Origin: Megamerina dolium
Taxonomy: Eukaryota > Arthropoda > Insecta > Diptera > Megamerinidae
NCBI GenBank assembly: GCA_963854835.1
Contig: OY978530.1
Coordinates: 7,703,854 to 7,767,853, forward strand
Length of the DNA: 64,000 nucleotides
Direction of reading: 5' to 3'
This document shows positions 61,758 through 64,000 of the stretch, in pieces. The position numbers and the translations under genes are program-made. Every line of letters begins with the position of its first letter. Position 1 is the first letter of the stretch. Below the pieces are notes generated by a model. It searched no databases. It was given only the letters and a program-made list of their open reading frames with translations, and was not told the origin of the DNA.

Positions 61758-64000
61758 GGTTTGGTGGTGTTTTCGCAAGGTAACGTGTCTAACTGCCTCA
61801 ACCAGGTGGGGCTAGCGCAATCCTTGTTGAAATCATCGCAAGTCAACTCACTGACTGTCATGTAGTTTGATCTGAGCGCTATGTGATGATACCTTTATTT
61901 GTTAATGAGGGGTAGTCATATAGCTTGCTCTGCTTACTCTGTGATGGCGCTTTCATTATTATTAATGGGGGCCCTCCATGTGGCGACCACCGGGCAACGT
62001 CCTCCTGGCACCTGCTGGAAGGCGGCTGAAGTGAGTGGCGAAAATCCCCTCGGTTAGAGGTTGTGCGTTGGGTTTGGGACCCTCCACATAAAAAACCCCC
62101 CCAATGAAAAAAACAAATATGCCTCGGATAAGGACTACCGCTTTTGTTGATGACCCCCGCAAACGAAAAAAGGACCACGATTTACGGATATGCAACTGGA
62201 ATGTCCGGTCCCTTTATAGGGAGGGTGCCTCTATCCAGCTGGTTGATGTCCTCGAAAAATACAGAGCTGACATCACCGCTCCCCAGGAAATGTGATGGTC
62301 AGGACAGGGCTGCTCCAAAAGAGCGTCCTGTGATATCTACTACAGTTGCCATGCTGAAAGGCACGAATTAGGATGTGGATTTTTGGTCAGCAAGAGACTA
62401 CGACATCTTGTCTCACAGTTCACGCCTGTGAACGAACGGCTGGCCACAATCCGCATCAAGGCAAAATTTTTCAACATCAGCCTTATATGTGCCCACGCTC
62501 CGACGGATGAGAAGGACAATGTGACCAAGGAGAGCTTCTTTCAGCGCCTCGAAGAAGCTTATGACGGCTGCCCCCGCCACGATATCAAAATCGTGCTTGG
62601 AGACTTTAATGCCAGAGTGGGCAAGGAAGGTACCTTTGGACCAACTGTAGGAAAATTCGGACTCTACCACAACACCTCCGATAACGGAATGAGGCTGATC
62701 GACTCCGCAGCAGCACGAAACATGGTAATTGGTGATACCATATTCCAGCATCTCGACATCCACAAAGCGACATGGCTGTCTCCAGATCAACGTACAAGAA
62801 ACCAAATTGATCATGTGGTGATTGACGGAAGGCATGCTTCCAGTGTGATGGACGTGAAATCGATCCGTGGTGCCAACATCGACTCGGATCACTACCTTGT
62901 TGCAGCTAAGGTGCGCACACGCCTATGTGTTGCAAATAACAAGGGAAGTCCCACACAGAGAAAGCTCGACGTCAGTAAGCTGCTATCACCAGAGACAGCA
63001 GATGAATTTTCCACTCGACTATCGGATCTGCTTATGCAGAACACTCCCCCACTTGATGATACATGCGCACTTGATGATACATGACACATATATCCCACTC
63101 CATGACTACTGCTGCCGAGGAGGTAATCGGTTACTACCGGCCTCTGAGGAATGAGTGGTATGATCAGGAGTGTCGCGACGCTACCGCAGAGAAAGACGCC
63201 GCCTACAGAAAAACCCTGCGTGCAGGCGCAACGCGAGCTGTTAAGGAGCGGTATAGAGAGAAAAGGAGTGCAGAGAGTCGTCTTTTCAGGCGCAAGAAGA
63301 GGGAGTTGGAAAGACGCGAGTGTGAGGAGATAGAGATGTGTACCGACAAGAATGAGACTCGAAAATTCTTTGAAAAGATCAAGCGCCTGAGTGGAGGTTT
63401 AAATCCCGGAGCCTCTTCTTGTCGTGATGGAAATGGGAATCTGGTTACGGATGTCCAGAGTGTACTGAAGCTATGGAGGGAACACTTCTCCACGTTACTG
63501 AATGGCGATGCTACGAACAATTCCGCCAGTGGAGGAGATTGCCCGATAACCCCAATTACAAATGATGGTGTTGATGTTCCACCACCCGACTATGACGAGG
63601 TTGAAACGGCCATTTTAAGGCTGAAGAACAACAAAGCTGCAGGTGCTGATGGCCTGCCTGCCGAGTTGTTTAAGACCGGAGGCGATGAGCTGCTCATCTG
63701 CATGCACCAGCTTATAAGCAGAATATGGTCGGATGAAAGCATGCCTGATGATTGGAGGCTCAGTGTTCTCTGTCCTGTACATAAAAAAGGAGACCCCACA
63801 ATTTGCGCCAACTACCGTGGCATAAGTCTCCTGAGCATCGCGTACAAGGTTCTATCGAGCGTACTGTGTGAAAGGTTGAAGCTTATGCACAGCAACCTGA
63901 TTGGACCGTATCAGTGTGGCTTCAGACCTGGTAAATCCACCATCGACCAGATTTTCACACTGCGCCAAATCCTGGAAAAGACCCAAGAAAAACAGATCGA
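61758..64000 (+). mobile_element. RTE-type non-LTR retrotransposon, copy F (3' cut by window)
   Basis: The start near 61760 (GGTGGTGTTTTCGCAAGG) matches the 5' end of copy B, so the 5' UTR of about 345 bp is complete. The element runs past the window end inside RT. Confidence 0.88.
62104..64000 (+). pseudogene. RTE endonuclease-RT, copy F, broken
   Basis: ATG 62104 follows an A-rich/C-rich leader and matches the copy B start. A TGA at 62293-62295 replaces a CGA Arg codon in the endonuclease just after the catalytic Q-E-M, a CpG-type transition. The frame then runs to 63084, where a local duplication of CTTGATGATACATG causes a stop and frameshift in the endonuclease-RT linker. After that the RT frame is open to the window end, through Y-R-G-I-S-L-L-S-I-A-Y and the G-K-S-T-I-D-Q region. 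Confidence 0.85.

Overview
The window looks like repeat-dominated nuclear DNA from an insect, most likely a dipteran. A tephritid fruit fly is my best guess from the types of element present, but this is inference and nothing here is diagnostic. I found no host protein-coding gene, rRNA, tRNA or CRISPR array that I can support. Almost everything recognisable is a transposable element or microsatellite, often nested or abutting, separated by AT-rich DNA. Long (TA)n tracts recur and very often mark element boundaries.

Layout. 1-2460: 5'-cut RTE-type non-LTR retrotransposon (copy A). 3607-5335: a tRNA-derived SINE, a mariner fragment and an endonuclease fragment of a second RTE family. 5497-10139: a minus-strand Ty3/gypsy element (G1) with 3' LTR and broken gag-pro-pol. 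10140-10433: SINE. 10541-13914: a nearly full-length RTE (copy B) inserted in a (TA)n tract. 14019-17826: a second gypsy element (G2) that has lost protease, RT and RNase H, leaving an in-frame Gag-integrase fusion; its LTR carries a SINE. 18650-24170: small inverted-repeat DNA elements, some nested, a deleted mariner and an RTE fragment. 24410-27872: a 3.46-kb DNA transposon of a type I cannot assign, with long terminal inverted repeats and an intact, once-spliced 735-aa transposase gene; an inverted, internally deleted derivative lies at 28099-28990. 29240-32743: a decayed Jockey/CR1-type non-LTR element. 32866-33227: SINE. 33345-40717: an RTE fragment split by a recent Bel/Pao element (33703-40499) that keeps Gag and protease but lacks RT. 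41150-44546: an old RTE scrap and AT-rich DNA. 44547-49137: a decayed third gypsy copy (G3) whose LTR holds a mariner. 49310-53051: mariner remnants and a tandem duplication. 54259-59692: an old Bel/Pao element with both LTRs. 60330-61570: two head-to-head non-LTR fragments. 61758-64000: another RTE copy, cut by the window end.

The coding parts are mobile-element functions: AP-type endonuclease and reverse transcriptase for target-primed retrotransposition; Gag, protease, RT/RNase H and integrase for LTR elements; DDE transposases for DNA elements. Only the 735-aa transposase is intact through its whole predicted product. Most others are broken by nonsense codons, frameshifts or deletions, and I call them pseudogenes. 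Primer-binding sites adjoining the LTRs match, from memory, the 3' ends of tRNA-Leu (G2), tRNA-Tyr (first Bel/Pao) and tRNA-Trp (second Bel/Pao).

The most interesting items are the unassigned transposon with its deletion derivative, the Gag-integrase fusion element, the RT-less Bel/Pao element with repeated zinc-knuckle modules, and the strong link between TA microsatellites and element boundaries.
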